Shown: positions 38,838-48,027, numbered from the stretch's first letter. The stretch is 64,000 bases of DNA from an uncultured Clostridia bacterium (GCA_934454525.1 CAKSFM010000013.1:1-64000); one strand, 5' to 3'. The notes: generated from the sequence alone by a model not told the origin. Made by a program: numbers and translations.

Positions 38838-39221
38838 TTACGGGATCAATTTTTTAACCATATTTGCGGAACCCGTTCCTTTAAGAAAAACTGTATTAAA
38901 CTCATGAATACCGGTCAGCGGCGGGCAGCTGAACTGTGCAATTTCATAATCGATTGCCTGCCTGTCAACCCTGATTTTTTTGCATAGTCCAGACACTTTT
39001 ACATGCTCCGGGTTGGTTTTGTATCGCTCCAAATCCTCCATTGTTTCAAATTCCGAAATCAGAATCGCGTCATATTCGTTTTTCGGATTGATATTTATAC
39101 CGGTTTCCATGCTTTTTATTTCGGGAATAATGTCTTTGAGTCTATTCAACTCACCTAAAAACTTTCTCATGTTTTCTTCTTCATTTTCACGGAATTTCCA
39201 TATTACAATATGTTTTATCAT
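38838..39221 (-). CDS. Dabb (stress-responsive A/B barrel) domain protein
   Basis: 127 residues from the ATG at 39221, which has GGAGGG upstream; the longer ORF adds 20 residues without SD. Residues 1-95 form a Dabb ferredoxin-like barrel: MIKHIVIWKF, NPKNEYDAILISEFETMEDL, RYKTNPEHVKVSG and RQAIDYEI. Members are small dimeric proteins of mostly unknown role, often near sugar or aromatic metabolism genes. The C-terminal 33 residues after DYEI are not part of the domain and may be a read-through extension after loss of the usual stop. Confidence 0.8.
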   Translation of the reverse strand: MIKHIVIWKFRENEEENMRKFLGELNRLKDIIPEIKSMETGININPKNEYDAILISEFETMEDLERYKTNPEHVKVSGLCKKIRVDRQAIDYEIAQFSCPPLTGIHEFNTVFLKGTGSANMVKKLIP

Positions 39222-39305
39222 TTTTGCCCTCCGCAGCTCCCTTTCTTTCTGGATTTTATCACATACCGCACCCAAAATCAACAGCGCGGCGGCAAAAAAG
39301 TATTT

Positions 39306-40736
39306 TTATTTGCTTTCATATTCAAGCGGTGCACCGTGACCGCCGAATATAAGCCATTTACCCGGTTCAAGGAGTTTTTTTATCTCCCCGCGCTCAAGCG
39401 CCGCAAGCGCAGGGTCAGTATCAACAGACGTCATCAGAAACGGCGCAAGACTGTTGAATTTAGCCTGTTCGCGTGTGAATCCCTTTATGTTCACAATAAT
39501 ATCGCCGGTAAAGAGTATTCGTTTTTTTCTCTCGATAAAAACAGTTTCTCCGCGCACATGACCGCCGCGTGCCTCATAACATTCAAAGCAAAGCTCCCCG
39601 AAATCGAGCGATCCGATAAATTCCGTCAATCCGTCAATATCGCCGCTTTTTCCGCCGATAACGCAAAGCCTGTCCACGTCCACCGGCTTATAATGCGAAA
39701 GAATTTTGCTTATACGGACATACGGCGCGTGAAACGGATTGCGCTCCCTGAGGTTCGGACTGCCCTCATTATCACATATAAAATTATCACTGCACTTTTT
39801 GCTCACATAGATTTCATCAAAGCAATCCGCAAGTCCGATATGGTCAACATCGGCATGGGTAATCAGCAGCGCTTTGTTCATGCTTTCGAAATCGTGATAA
39901 ATCTTTTTGATTTCCTTTAAGGTTTCATCGCGGTAGCATGAGAATCCGCCGTCAATGCACAAAAGCTTCTCCCCTGTTTCCAAAAGGCAAACATTGCTGC
40001 CGCACGGCGGTTCAATCAGTGTTATTTTTGTACCGCCGCAGTCAAACCCGGACGCTCTCGCGCAAAAGGCCTCTCCCTTATAGCGCATAAGTCCTTCGGC
40101 AAACTTGCCGATGTAGTCAAAGGTCTTGTACGGCGGCTCATTTTTCTTGGTGAGAATATCCATTATTAAATTGGAATCAATCATAATACCGCGCTTTTCC
40201 TTTTCCCCAAGGTGATTCAGCTCGGCAATTTTGTTTGCGAACGAAACGTAGAAAACAGTGTTATCAAGTGAAATTCCGAGCGGATTATAATTGATTATTC
40301 TCAAATCGCAAAGCTCCGAGGTCCTTTTCAGCAGCTCCGAAATATCGCCGCCCTCGCGCACAAAAAGACCCATGCGGAAATTCTGCCAGCCGCTGCCGTC
40401 CTCCTGAGAATTGAGATAGGATATATTAATATTATATTTTTCGATAAGCTCCAGAACCGGCTCAAGCGTTCCCGGAACATCGCGCAGGTGAAACTCAATT
40501 AAGATAACATTCCCGGTTTCCGCAGAATCGGGCAGATAACCGATTTCACGCAGGTGCGCGGTTGCGTCCTTCATGGCGGCGCGCTCTCCCTCCGCTTCTA
40601 TAAAAAGCATGTGCGAATCAACCGCTTTATTGTAGCTCACGCGCGTGACATTAAGTCCGAGCTGTGCAAAAACCTTGCTCGCCGTCAGAAATGCGCCCAC
40701 CTTGTTTGGCATTGTTGTTGCAAATGTTTTTTTCAT
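39306..40736 (-). CDS. ACT-ACT-metallo-beta-lactamase fusion protein
   Basis: 476 residues. Two ACT-like domains (about 1-72, MPNKVGAFLTASKVFAQLGL; and 77-155, LRDVPGTLEPVLELIEKYNI) are fused to an MBL-fold hydrolase (about 225-470). The MBL metal motif reads THADVDHIG (His294, Asp296, Asp298, His299), an HxDxDH variant of HxHxDH. Further ligands are probable in GGHVRGETV, FTGDIIV and IFGGHG. ACT domains usually sense amino acids, so the hydrolase may be ligand-gated. The gene starts within one base of the amidohydrolase stop, indicating translational coupling. Substrate unknown; no named family known to me has this exact order. Confidence 0.78.
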   Translation of the reverse strand: MKKTFATTMPNKVGAFLTASKVFAQLGLNVTRVSYNKAVDSHMLFIEAEGERAAMKDATAHLREIGYLPDSAETGNVILIEFHLRDVPGTLEPVLELIEKYNINISYLNSQEDGSGWQNFRMGLFVREGGDISELLKRTSELCDLRIINYNPLGISLDNTVFYVSFANKIAELNHLGEKEKRGIMIDSNLIMDILTKKNEPPYKTFDYIGKFAEGLMRYKGEAFCARASGFDCGGTKITLIEPPCGSNVCLLETGEKLLCIDGGFSCYRDETLKEIKKIYHDFESMNKALLITHADVDHIGLADCFDEIYVSKKCSDNFICDNEGSPNLRERNPFHAPYVRISKILSHYKPVDVDRLCVIGGKSGDIDGLTEFIGSLDFGELCFECYEARGGHVRGETVFIERKKRILFTGDIIVNIKGFTREQAKFNSLAPFLMTSVDTDPALAALERGEIKKLLEPGKWLIFGGHGAPLEYESK

Positions 40737-41524
40737 TATAAAGACAGCAGCCTTTCCGCATTTTTATACATGATTTTTTCTTTTTCCTCATCTGTCAGCA
40801 CAAGGGAAAGAAGTTTTTCCGCCTCGTCCGCAAGATGAACAGCAGGATAATCTGTTCCGAAAAGAACCCTGTCCGCTCCGTGTGCGCGAATCATTTCTAC
40901 CATTTTTTCGGGCGATACTGCCTGCATGGTGCTCGATGTATCGACATACAGATTTTTTCCGAGGAGATATTTTGCGTCGCTGTTCCACTTGCTGTAGCCG
41001 CCCATATGCGCGGCTACAAAGGTGTGCTCCGGGAATATTTCCAACACACGTGCAAGCCTGCGCGGAGCAGAGAAGTCAAGCGTTTCATCGCCGACATGCA
41101 GCACAATCGGATAATCCTCACCGATTGCTTCATACATTTTAAGCGCCTTGTCATCATCGATATTAAACCGCTGAAAGTCCGGATGGAACTTAAAACCCTT
41201 AAGTCCGAAATCTTTTATTCGGCGAACTTCACCGCAAACATCCTCATAATCGGGATGAACTGACCCGAAAACAATAAAACGCTCGTCATCAATTGACATA
41301 AGGAAGTCATTGTTCACAACAACCTGCGAGGGTTTCGTTGGGGTGGAAAACAAAACAGCGCGGTAAAAATGCGAATATTCCATATTGGCTTTCATGTCAT
41401 CAAGCGTTCCCTTGCAATCCCAGGGCATATGGTAATGCTTTTCGAGATTTTCAATTGCAAGGTGCGCAATTTTCGGATTAAAAACGTGTGCGTGAAAGTC
41501 AATTATTTTTTTTACGGTTGTCAA
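40736..41524 (-). CDS. Amidohydrolase-2 family metal-dependent hydrolase
   Basis: 262 residues from a TTG start at 41524, supported by GAGGG five bases upstream and the immediate IIDFHAHVFNP motif (HxH). Other motifs: HVGDET (third His), FVAAHMGGYSKWN, and VLFGTDYPAVH (catalytic Asp). These TIM-barrel enzymes perform decarboxylation or hydrolysis of cyclic substrates. The stop overlaps the start of the ACT-MBL gene by one base, so the two hydrolases probably act on successive or related compounds. Confidence 0.82.
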   Translation of the reverse strand: MTTVKKIIDFHAHVFNPKIAHLAIENLEKHYHMPWDCKGTLDDMKANMEYSHFYRAVLFSTPTKPSQVVVNNDFLMSIDDERFIVFGSVHPDYEDVCGEVRRIKDFGLKGFKFHPDFQRFNIDDDKALKMYEAIGEDYPIVLHVGDETLDFSAPRRLARVLEIFPEHTFVAAHMGGYSKWNSDAKYLLGKNLYVDTSSTMQAVSPEKMVEMIRAHGADRVLFGTDYPAVHLADEAEKLLSLVLTDEEKEKIMYKNAERLLSL

Positions 41525-41557
41525 TTTTACCCTCTCCCTCGGATTTTTTCAAGGCGT

Positions 41558-41586
41558 ATTATACAGCATTATGCGCTTTTTTGCAA
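41558..41586 (-). promoter_or_regulatory. Promoter of the amidohydrolase/ACT-MBL operon
   Basis: On the minus strand TTGCAA (41581-41586), a 17-bp spacer, and a perfect TATAAT (41558-41563), 34 bp before the TTG start. Confidence 0.7.
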
Positions 41587-41667
41587 TATTACCGCGGAAA
41601 ATCGTCAAAAAAAGTGAATAATATAATCCCGGGCAAGCGTTTTATGCCATATTTTTTAAAAATTAAC

Positions 41668-41696
41668 TTGAATTATACTATGATATGTATTATACT
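41668..41696 (+). promoter_or_regulatory. Promoter of trkA-trkH
   Basis: TTGAAT (41668-41673), a 17-bp spacer, TATACT (41691-41696), about 85 bp before the trkA ATG. It is divergent from the amidohydrolase promoter. The SD at 41763-41770 is AAGAAAGG. Confidence 0.7.
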
Positions 41697-41780
41697 GGTC
41701 TGGGCATAAAAAGACCCGTTTATCGTGATAATATTAACAAAGGCGGAGGCGTCCGCCAAGCAAAGAAAGGTAAATGATTT

Positions 41781-43139
41781 ATGAACATAATTATTGTCGG
41801 ATGCGGAAAGGTCGGGCAAACGCTTGCCGAAAGGCTCAGCCGCGAAGAAGGACACAATGTGACGGTCGTTGATACCAAAAGCTCCATCATTCGCGAGCTG
41901 ACGGGAGCGCTTGACATCATCGGTGTTGAGGGCAGCGGTGCCAGCCTTGAAACATTGCTTGAAGCAGGCATTAAGGACGCTGATATTCTGATTGCCGTAA
42001 CCGATTCCGATGAAATTAATCTGCTGACGTGCTTCATCGCTAAAAAATCCGGTGACTGCGGCACAATTGCAAGAGTGCGCAAACCTGAATACGGCAGGGA
42101 GCTGATTCTTTTCAAGGAAGATCTCGGACTTGCAATGATTATCAATCCCGAGCAGGCTGCAGCAGCTGAAATTGCAAGAGTGCTGAGATTTCCCTCGGCA
42201 ATCCAGATTGACACGTTTGCGAAAGGCAGAGTGGAAATACTCAAATTCAGAGTTTCCGAGGATTCGGTTCTTGCGGGGTTAAGTCTTGCGGAGCTGCGCC
42301 CGAAGCTCGGCTGCAATGTGCTTGTGTGCGGAGTTGAGCGAGGAGATGAGGTTTTCATTCCCGGCGGTGAGTTTGTTATCCGAAGCGGTGACCGTTTGAG
42401 CTTTGTTTCGGAAATAAAAAGCGGAACGGCGTTTTTTAAGAAGATCGGAATAAAAACAAATAAGGTGAGAAATTCAATAATTGTCGGCGGAAGTGACACT
42501 GCATTTTACCTTGCAAAGCTCCTTATTCAGTCCGGAATCAGCGTTAAAATCATTGAAAAGGACACGGCGCGCTGCGAATTCCTTTGCCAGAAGCTGCCGA
42601 AAGCCATAATTGTGAACGGAGACGGAAGTGACAGTTCCGTCCTTTCGGAGGAAGGGATTGAAAGCGCCGAGTCATTCGTTGCGCTGACCAATATTGATGA
42701 AGAAAATATTTTAATCTCGTTATATGCCCGCAGCAGAACAAAGGGCAAGATAATAACAAAAATAAACAGGATTGCATTTGACGATGTTATAAACGGACTT
42801 GACCTTGACACAACAATCTGCCCGAAGAATATTACCGCGGAAAATATTGTTAAGTTTGTGCGCGCAAAAAATAACTCCATCGGAAGCAATATTGAAACCA
42901 TGCATATGATTCTCGGTGACAAGGCGGAAGCGCTTGAATTCAGGATACGGGAAAAGACGCCGCTTGTCGGAATTCCGCTGGAGAAGCTGCGCCTTAAGGA
43001 TAACACGCTTATCGCGTGCATTAACCGCGGCGGAACAATTATTAATCCCTGCGGTAAAGACACAATGGAGGTCGGTGACACCGTTATCGTGGTAACGGCA
43101 AAAATCGGCTTTAAGGATATCCGTGATATTCTTCTGTAG
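41781..43139 (+). CDS. trkA: Trk potassium uptake regulatory subunit TrkA
   Basis: 452 residues made of two tandem RCK units. Each has a Rossmann TrkA-N domain (MNIIIVGCGKVGQTLAERL at 1; NSIIVGGSDTAFYLAKLL near 230) and a TrkA-C domain. It is the cytoplasmic NAD(H)/ATP-binding gate of the potassium channel-like transporter formed by TrkH. It ends 15 bp before trkH. The full-length double-RCK form distinguishes it from single-RCK KtrA. Confidence 0.93.
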   Translation: MNIIIVGCGKVGQTLAERLSREEGHNVTVVDTKSSIIRELTGALDIIGVEGSGASLETLLEAGIKDADILIAVTDSDEINLLTCFIAKKSGDCGTIARVRKPEYGRELILFKEDLGLAMIINPEQAAAAEIARVLRFPSAIQIDTFAKGRVEILKFRVSEDSVLAGLSLAELRPKLGCNVLVCGVERGDEVFIPGGEFVIRSGDRLSFVSEIKSGTAFFKKIGIKTNKVRNSIIVGGSDTAFYLAKLLIQSGISVKIIEKDTARCEFLCQKLPKAIIVNGDGSDSSVLSEEGIESAESFVALTNIDEENILISLYARSRTKGKIITKINRIAFDDVINGLDLDTTICPKNITAENIVKFVRAKNNSIGSNIETMHMILGDKAEALEFRIREKTPLVGIPLEKLRLKDNTLIACINRGGTIINPCGKDTMEVGDTVIVVTAKIGFKDIRDILL

Positions 43140-43154
43140 GGAGATGACTGATTA

Positions 43155-44594
43155 ATGAATTTTAAAGCAATAAAAAACACTCTCGGTCTTGTACTGATGT
43201 TCGAGGCCGCATGTTTGCTGCTGCCGCTTATATGCGCCGCTGTATATAAAGAAAAAGACTGTGTGCTGATATTTGCGCTTTGCTGCGCAATTTGCCTCGG
43301 CGTTGGACTTTTAATGCAGATAAATCCGCCGAAAGATAAAAAAATATATGCTAAGGACGGATATGTTATCGTTGCACTCAGCTGGATAATAATGAGTCTT
43401 TTCGGTGCAATTCCGTTCATGCTCACGAAAACAACCGCAAGCTTTGCCGACGCGCTTTTTGAAACCGTATCCGGTTTTACAACAACCGGCGCTTCAATCC
43501 TGCCCGATCTTGACGTTGTGCCGAGAAGTATTCTTTTCTGGCGCAGTTTTTCGCACTGGATCGGCGGAATGGGCGTTCTTGTATTTCTTGTTGCGCTGTT
43601 TCCGCTTTCCGGCGGCAGCAATATGCACATTCTCAAAGCGGAAAGTCCCGGACCTGCCGTGAGCAAGCTCGTTCCCAAGGTCCGTTCAACGGCAAAAATT
43701 CTTTATGCAATTTATTTTGCTTTCACCGTTTTGGAAATTGTGCTTCTGCTGCTCGGCGGCGCTTCCCCGTTTGACGCGCTCACCCTCAGCTTCGGCACGG
43801 CAGGCACAGGCGGCTTTGCTGTTCTCAATTCCGGACTTGCCGATTATTCGTCATATATTCAGATTGTGATAACAGTGTTTATGATTATATTTGGCGTTGA
43901 TTTTTCGCTATACTATCTTGTTCTGTGCGGCAAGGCAAAAACCGCGGTCAAATCAGAGGAGCTGCACGGCTATCTTGCAATAATTGCAGCATCGATTGCG
44001 CTCATTGCATTTAACTGCCGCGGTCTTTTTGCAAGTGCAGCCGAAGCAATCAAGCACAGCGCATTTCAGGTTGCTTCAATCATCACAACAACCGGTTACT
44101 CAACAGTTGACTTTGACCTTTGGCCGCAGCTTTCGAAAACAATTCTCGTTGCACTGATGTTTGTGGGCGCCTGCGCCGGAAGCACCGGCGGCGGTATGAA
44201 AGTTTCGAGAATTATCATTGCATTTAAAAGCATTATAAAGGAAATCAAGGTTACCGCGCACCCGAAAGTCACCTATAAAATATGCATGAACGGCAGAATG
44301 GTCGAGCATGAAACCGTGCGCGCTGTAAATGCTTATCTTGTGGCATATTTCTTCATTCTTATTTTCTCAGTGCTTATAATCAGCATTGACAATCTTGACT
44401 TCACCTCTAACGTAACGGCGGTTATTTCTGCGATGAACAATATCGGACCCGGTCTTTCAAAGGTCGGACCGGTGAGAAATTTCTCCGTTTACTCTCCCCT
44501 GTCAACTCTTGTGCTGACGTTTGATATGCTTGCCGGAAGGCTTGAAATTTTCCCGATACTTGTACTGTTTTCGCCCTACACATGGAAGGAGTAA
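43155..44594 (+). CDS. trkH: Trk potassium uptake membrane subunit TrkH
   Basis: 479 residues, multi-pass membrane protein. The four selectivity-filter loops are visible: TTTGASIL, FGTAGTGGF, TTTGYSTV and NNIGPGLSKVGP, as is the FSHWIGGMGVLVF stretch and GSTGGGMKVSR near the channel gate. SD GGGAG before the ATG. It forms the pore for potassium uptake with TrkA. Its 3' end overlaps the spurious upstream starts of the GH28 gene, which follows directly. Confidence 0.93.
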   Translation: MNFKAIKNTLGLVLMFEAACLLLPLICAAVYKEKDCVLIFALCCAICLGVGLLMQINPPKDKKIYAKDGYVIVALSWIIMSLFGAIPFMLTKTTASFADALFETVSGFTTTGASILPDLDVVPRSILFWRSFSHWIGGMGVLVFLVALFPLSGGSNMHILKAESPGPAVSKLVPKVRSTAKILYAIYFAFTVLEIVLLLLGGASPFDALTLSFGTAGTGGFAVLNSGLADYSSYIQIVITVFMIIFGVDFSLYYLVLCGKAKTAVKSEELHGYLAIIAASIALIAFNCRGLFASAAEAIKHSAFQVASIITTTGYSTVDFDLWPQLSKTILVALMFVGACAGSTGGGMKVSRIIIAFKSIIKEIKVTAHPKVTYKICMNGRMVEHETVRAVNAYLVAYFFILIFSVLIISIDNLDFTSNVTAVISAMNNIGPGLSKVGPVRNFSVYSPLSTLVLTFDMLAGRLEIFPILVLFSPYTWKE

Positions 44595-44599
44595 GTTTC

Positions 44600-45859
44600 A
44601 TGACAGAAAACGGTTTTTTCCCGGACGGAACACCGATTGACGATTGGTTCTGCGATGCAAAAGTGCCGCAGCTTTCGCAGCTCGGACAGCGTTATGTGCT
44701 GACCGATTACGGAATTTTGGATGACGGACGCGTTCACACGCAGGAAATACAGTCGCTTATTGACGAAGCTGCCGAAAACGGCGGCGGTGTTATAGTTGTA
44801 CCCGGCGGCACATACCTTACGGGCGCACTGTTTTTCCGGCAGGGCGTGAATCTTTATATCTCCGGGGGCGGAACGCTTAAAGGCAGCGATGATATATCCG
44901 ATTACCCTGTCACCGATTCGCGGATTGAGGGCGAATCCTGCAAATATTTTGCGGCGCTTATAAATGCCGACGGGTTGGACGGCTTCACCGTTTGCGGAAA
45001 AGGCACGATTGACGGCAACGGACTGCGTTCATGGAAAGCTTTCTGGATTCGCAGAGAATGGAATCCGAACTGCACCAACAAGGATGAACAGCGGCCGCGC
45101 CTGATATTTTTATCAAATTGCCGAAATGTAACAATTGCCGGACTGAATCTTCAGAATTCGCACTTTTGGACAAATCATCTGTACAAATGCAGCAGAGTAA
45201 AATATATCGGCTGCCGCATCTTCTCTCCGCAAAAACCTGTTCCCGCACCAAGCACCGATGCTGTTGATATTGATGTTTGCAGCGATGTTCTGATAAAGGA
45301 CTGCTATCTTGAGGTAAATGATGATTCCGTTGTGCTTAAAGGCGGCAAAGGACCGTGGGCAGACAGCGCTCCCGAAAACGGCTCAAACGAAAGGATTATT
45401 GTTGAGGACTGTACATACGGCTTTTGCCACGGCTGCCTGACGTGCGGTTCGGAATCGGTGCACAACAGAAATATAATTGTGCGCAGACTTAAGATTGACC
45501 GCGCCGTTAATCTTCTGTGGTTCAAAATGCGCCCCGACACACCTCAGCTTTACGAATATATAATGCTTGAAGATGTTTCCGGTATTGTGAAGCATTTTAT
45601 TGATATTCATCCGTGGACGCAGTTTTATGACCTTAAAGGACGCGCGGATACTCCGCTTTCATATGCGGAAAATATAACCGTTAAAAATTGCAGCGTTGAC
45701 TGCGATGTTTACTTTTCCGTTGAGCCGAACGAAGCGCAGTACCGTCTTTCGGACTTCACATTTGAAAATCTTAATATAACGGCAAACGAAAGCGGTTTTA
45801 ATGAATCCGCAGTAAGGAATATGAAAACGTCTGACATTTCGGTTGAAATAAAACCATGA
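44600..45859 (+). CDS. GH28-like pectin-degrading beta-helix enzyme, cytoplasmic
   Basis: 419 residues from the ATG at 44600, eight bases after AAGGAG. It has the GH28 opening (IQSLIDEAAENGGGVIVVPG, TYLTGALFF) and right-handed beta-helix. The catalytic region is recognisable though altered: STDAVDIDVC for NTDGxD, NDDSVVLKGG for GDDC, and FCHGCLTCGSE for GHGxxxGSE; the acidic residues and His are kept. The closing WFKMRP replaces RIK. No signal peptide, so it would act on imported pectic oligomers (galacturonides or rhamnogalacturonides). Its place behind trkH is unusual; no separate promoter was seen. Confidence 0.85.
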   Translation: MTENGFFPDGTPIDDWFCDAKVPQLSQLGQRYVLTDYGILDDGRVHTQEIQSLIDEAAENGGGVIVVPGGTYLTGALFFRQGVNLYISGGGTLKGSDDISDYPVTDSRIEGESCKYFAALINADGLDGFTVCGKGTIDGNGLRSWKAFWIRREWNPNCTNKDEQRPRLIFLSNCRNVTIAGLNLQNSHFWTNHLYKCSRVKYIGCRIFSPQKPVPAPSTDAVDIDVCSDVLIKDCYLEVNDDSVVLKGGKGPWADSAPENGSNERIIVEDCTYGFCHGCLTCGSESVHNRNIIVRRLKIDRAVNLLWFKMRPDTPQLYEYIMLEDVSGIVKHFIDIHPWTQFYDLKGRADTPLSYAENITVKNCSVDCDVYFSVEPNEAQYRLSDFTFENLNITANESGFNESAVRNMKTSDISVEIKP

Positions 45860-45908
45860 ATAAAGGATTGCGGCAAAATGTGATTTCATTTTGCCGCAAT
45901 CCTTTATT
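45859..45908. terminator. Bidirectional terminator after the GH28-like gene
   Basis: Perfect 22-bp arms around a six-base loop, starting at the last base of the GH28 stop codon. The inner core is GCGGCAAAATG pairing with CATTTTGCCGC, as in the terminator at 50703. Confidence 0.85.
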
Positions 45909-45932
45909 TGCCGGGTATATTCTTTTTTACAG

Positions 45933-46555
45933 CTATTTTTTAAAATCCAAACGCACGATTTTCATTTTCATTATATTATCGCCGATTTTAGCCAAAAACC
46001 GAAAAAAGCCATTGACGGACGGATATTTCAAATCGCTGTACCCAAGCATATAACCGCGGCTTGAAGCGCTGATGCATCCGCTGCAAAAAGAAAAATCTTT
46101 TTTCACATCCGAAACACAAAAATATGCGTTAACGTTTTTTATTTCTGCTGCTTTGATCCATGTCTTTGCTATCAGTTTTACCGCTGACTTCCCTGCGGCG
46201 TCAAATACCAGTCTGCCGCCTTTTTGAACAGTCCCGGACTGTCCGCCTCAACCGCGCCGACATGATCAGTGTCCTGATGCGTGATAAGAATATGCCCGAC
46301 CGATTTCGGCTCGATTCAAAGCCAGCTCATTTTTTCCGCAAGACGGTCATAGTTGTAACCGGCATCTATCATAATCGTGGTATCACCCTTGCGATAGAAA
46401 AAAATGTTTGCGACCCATTCACGCACACAAGCAACGTTTTCATCAATCCACCCTGTGTTCAGTGGTTTGAAAATCTCTTTTCCGCGATACATTCTGCTCA
46501 TTGATTTTCTCTGAAATTCCGTTGCTTTTTTTGACATATGCTTTCCTCTTTTCAC
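45933..46555 (-). pseudogene. MBL-fold hydrolase pseudogene fused to an unidentified 3' gene end
   Basis: From about 46537 the frame reads MSKKATEFQRKSMSRMYRGK, then NIFFYRKGDTTIMIDAGYNY, then WL-TGA, after which MBL homology continues as HILITHQDTDHVGAVEADSP to about 46190. A frame change follows, and a second open stretch (FDAAGKSAVKLIAKTW to MKMKIVRLDFKK-stop at 45933) has no MBL features and was not identified. An internal stop, a frameshift and loss of the MBL C-terminus show a dead gene, possibly a deletion fusion. Confidence 0.72.
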
Positions 46556-46677
46556 AGGATACGGCTGTTTTTATATCAAAACGATATTTTTATATACTAT
46601 AATTATATCACGCAACTTCTTATTTTTCAATAATTTTATACGCAAAATAATGCTGTTATGCCTAAATGCAAATTAAA

Positions 46678-46730
46678 TTTAAGACACGGCAATGCGACCG
46701 CACAAAACGCTGCATTACCGTGTCCTTAAA
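46678..46730 (-). terminator. greA terminator
   Basis: AAGACACGGCAATGC pairs with GCATTACCGTGTCCTT (two mismatches) seven bases past the greA stop, loop of 16 bases, followed on the transcribed strand by a TTTAATTT tract. Confidence 0.75.
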
Positions 46731-46736
46731 TTAGCT

Positions 46737-47216
46737 TTACTTTCTTGAAATTCCGATTATTTCATACTCAATTCTGCCCATCGGAGCTTCAACCGTCACA
46801 ACCTCACCGAGCTTGTGACCGAGAAGCGCATTTCCCACGGGCGATTCATCGGAAATTTTGCCCTCCATCGGATCTGCCTCGGTTGAGCCGACAATTGAGT
46901 ACTCCTCCTCTGACCCGTCCGCGCAATCCTTAACCTTAACCTTTGCGCCGACCGAAACAACATCGGTTGCGATATTATCCTCATCAATAACCTTTGCATT
47001 ATTGAGTATATTTTCAATCTCAACAATTCTTGCCTCGATTTCAGCCTGTTCGTTTTTAGCTTCATCATATTCACTGTTCTCCGAAAGGTCACCGAACGAA
47101 AGCGCGCGCTTGATTGCCGCTGTGTTTTCCTTTCTTCTGACCGTTTTGAGATTCTCAAGCTCGTCCTGAAGCTTCTGCAAGCCTTCGCTTGTAAGTAAAA
47201 CCTGTTTTGCTGCCAT
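46737..47216 (-). CDS. greA: Transcription elongation factor GreA
   Basis: 159 residues from the ATG at 47216 (AGAGG nine bases upstream). N-terminal coiled-coil (about 1-75) with the canonical acidic tip ENSEYDEAKNEQ, which enters the RNA polymerase secondary channel and stimulates cleavage of backtracked RNA. C-terminal FKBP-like domain with SVGAKVKVKD, SDESPVGNALLGHKLGEVV and MGRIEYEIIGI. Monocistronic with its own terminator. Confidence 0.96.
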   Translation of the reverse strand: MAAKQVLLTSEGLQKLQDELENLKTVRRKENTAAIKRALSFGDLSENSEYDEAKNEQAEIEARIVEIENILNNAKVIDEDNIATDVVSVGAKVKVKDCADGSEEEYSIVGSTEADPMEGKISDESPVGNALLGHKLGEVVTVEAPMGRIEYEIIGISRK

Positions 47217-47263
47217 GATCGAATAACCTCTTTTCATTTTTTCCTATTCATGTTATTTTAACA

Positions 47264-48022
47264 TTAAAAAAGCGATGTGTCAAGCAAAAAAACTCCGTTT
47301 TCACCGTTATTTATTTCAATGCTTGCATCATTTGCCGGAACAATGCGCAGAAACGAATACAGCGCCGCAGTCGGCACTCCGCCCCAAAGCGCGGTGAATG
47401 AATCCGCCTGTCCGTCATAAATGCAGAAATTTTCTATATTATACACATTGGCGCCGCTGCCGCGCACAAGGCTGAGCACCGGATAACTTGTGAAATTTAC
47501 GGACGCATCGTTCTCGCCTTTTATAATCATCACATCGTCCTTTTCATTGTAGTTAAGCGACGGAATGTGCCTTACGACCGTTCCGTACTTGAAATACAAT
47601 TCATCGTACAGTACGCTTTTTGCCGGCAAGGGCGAAACCACCGTAAATAACCGCGCACAGCCGCGGATTTTATCTATAATTCTTGCCGCCGTATCGCTCT
47701 GCGCCAACACATATATTTCAGAAAGCGGAAACTTCAGCCTGCTTTTCGCCGCAATGGAACGCACTGCCTTTTCAATTATCGCAAGCGAAGTCGGAAGCGT
47801 TACCGCAGAATATTTTTTTACATACTGCTTGGTGAGCTTCATTTTCGCCATTTCACTGTCGGGCATGATTTTTCTTCCGCCGGCATATTTCACAACTTTC
47901 TTAAGTGAACGCACATTGTCGCGCACATAAAAAACATCGGCTGCACCTGTGCGTTCAAACTGCGGATTAACTGAAAAAAGTCCGCGTTTTTTCAGCGGCT
48001 TTACTATAACAGCATCATACAT
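47264..48022 (-). CDS. Conserved hypothetical protein, 252 aa
   Basis: No family recognised. The sequence has alternating beta-alpha character, no signal peptide and no membrane segment. Segments of note are KKVVKYAGGRKIMPDSEM, IYVLAQSDTAARIIDKIRGC, and YDGQADSFTALWGGVPTAAL. The start ATG at 48022 is eight bases after a run of six G, which lies in the 3' arm of a strong hairpin (48028-48066), so translation may be controlled by that structure. It follows the M56-sensor genes in the same direction with a 51-bp gap. Confidence 0.6.
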   Translation of the reverse strand: MYDAVIVKPLKKRGLFSVNPQFERTGAADVFYVRDNVRSLKKVVKYAGGRKIMPDSEMAKMKLTKQYVKKYSAVTLPTSLAIIEKAVRSIAAKSRLKFPLSEIYVLAQSDTAARIIDKIRGCARLFTVVSPLPAKSVLYDELYFKYGTVVRHIPSLNYNEKDDVMIIKGENDASVNFTSYPVLSLVRGSGANVYNIENFCIYDGQADSFTALWGGVPTAALYSFLRIVPANDASIEINNGENGVFLLDTSLF

Positions 48023-48027
48023 ATGCT

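Noticed and set aside
38838..38936. A separate small gene in the C-terminal 33 codons of the Dabb protein
   Set aside because: It is in frame with the Dabb domain and has no own start or SD; most simply an extension after loss of the usual stop.
42527..43678. 383-aa minus-strand ORF opposite trkA/trkH
   Set aside because: Antisense of two well-conserved genes; composition is explained by the codon pattern of the real genes.
46651..46664. CTGTTATGCCTAA matching 13 bases of the TTAGGCATA element end
   Set aside because: Only 13 bp match, the adjoining CAGACTCGAA block is absent and no partner end lies nearby; chance or a very old remnant cannot be told apart.
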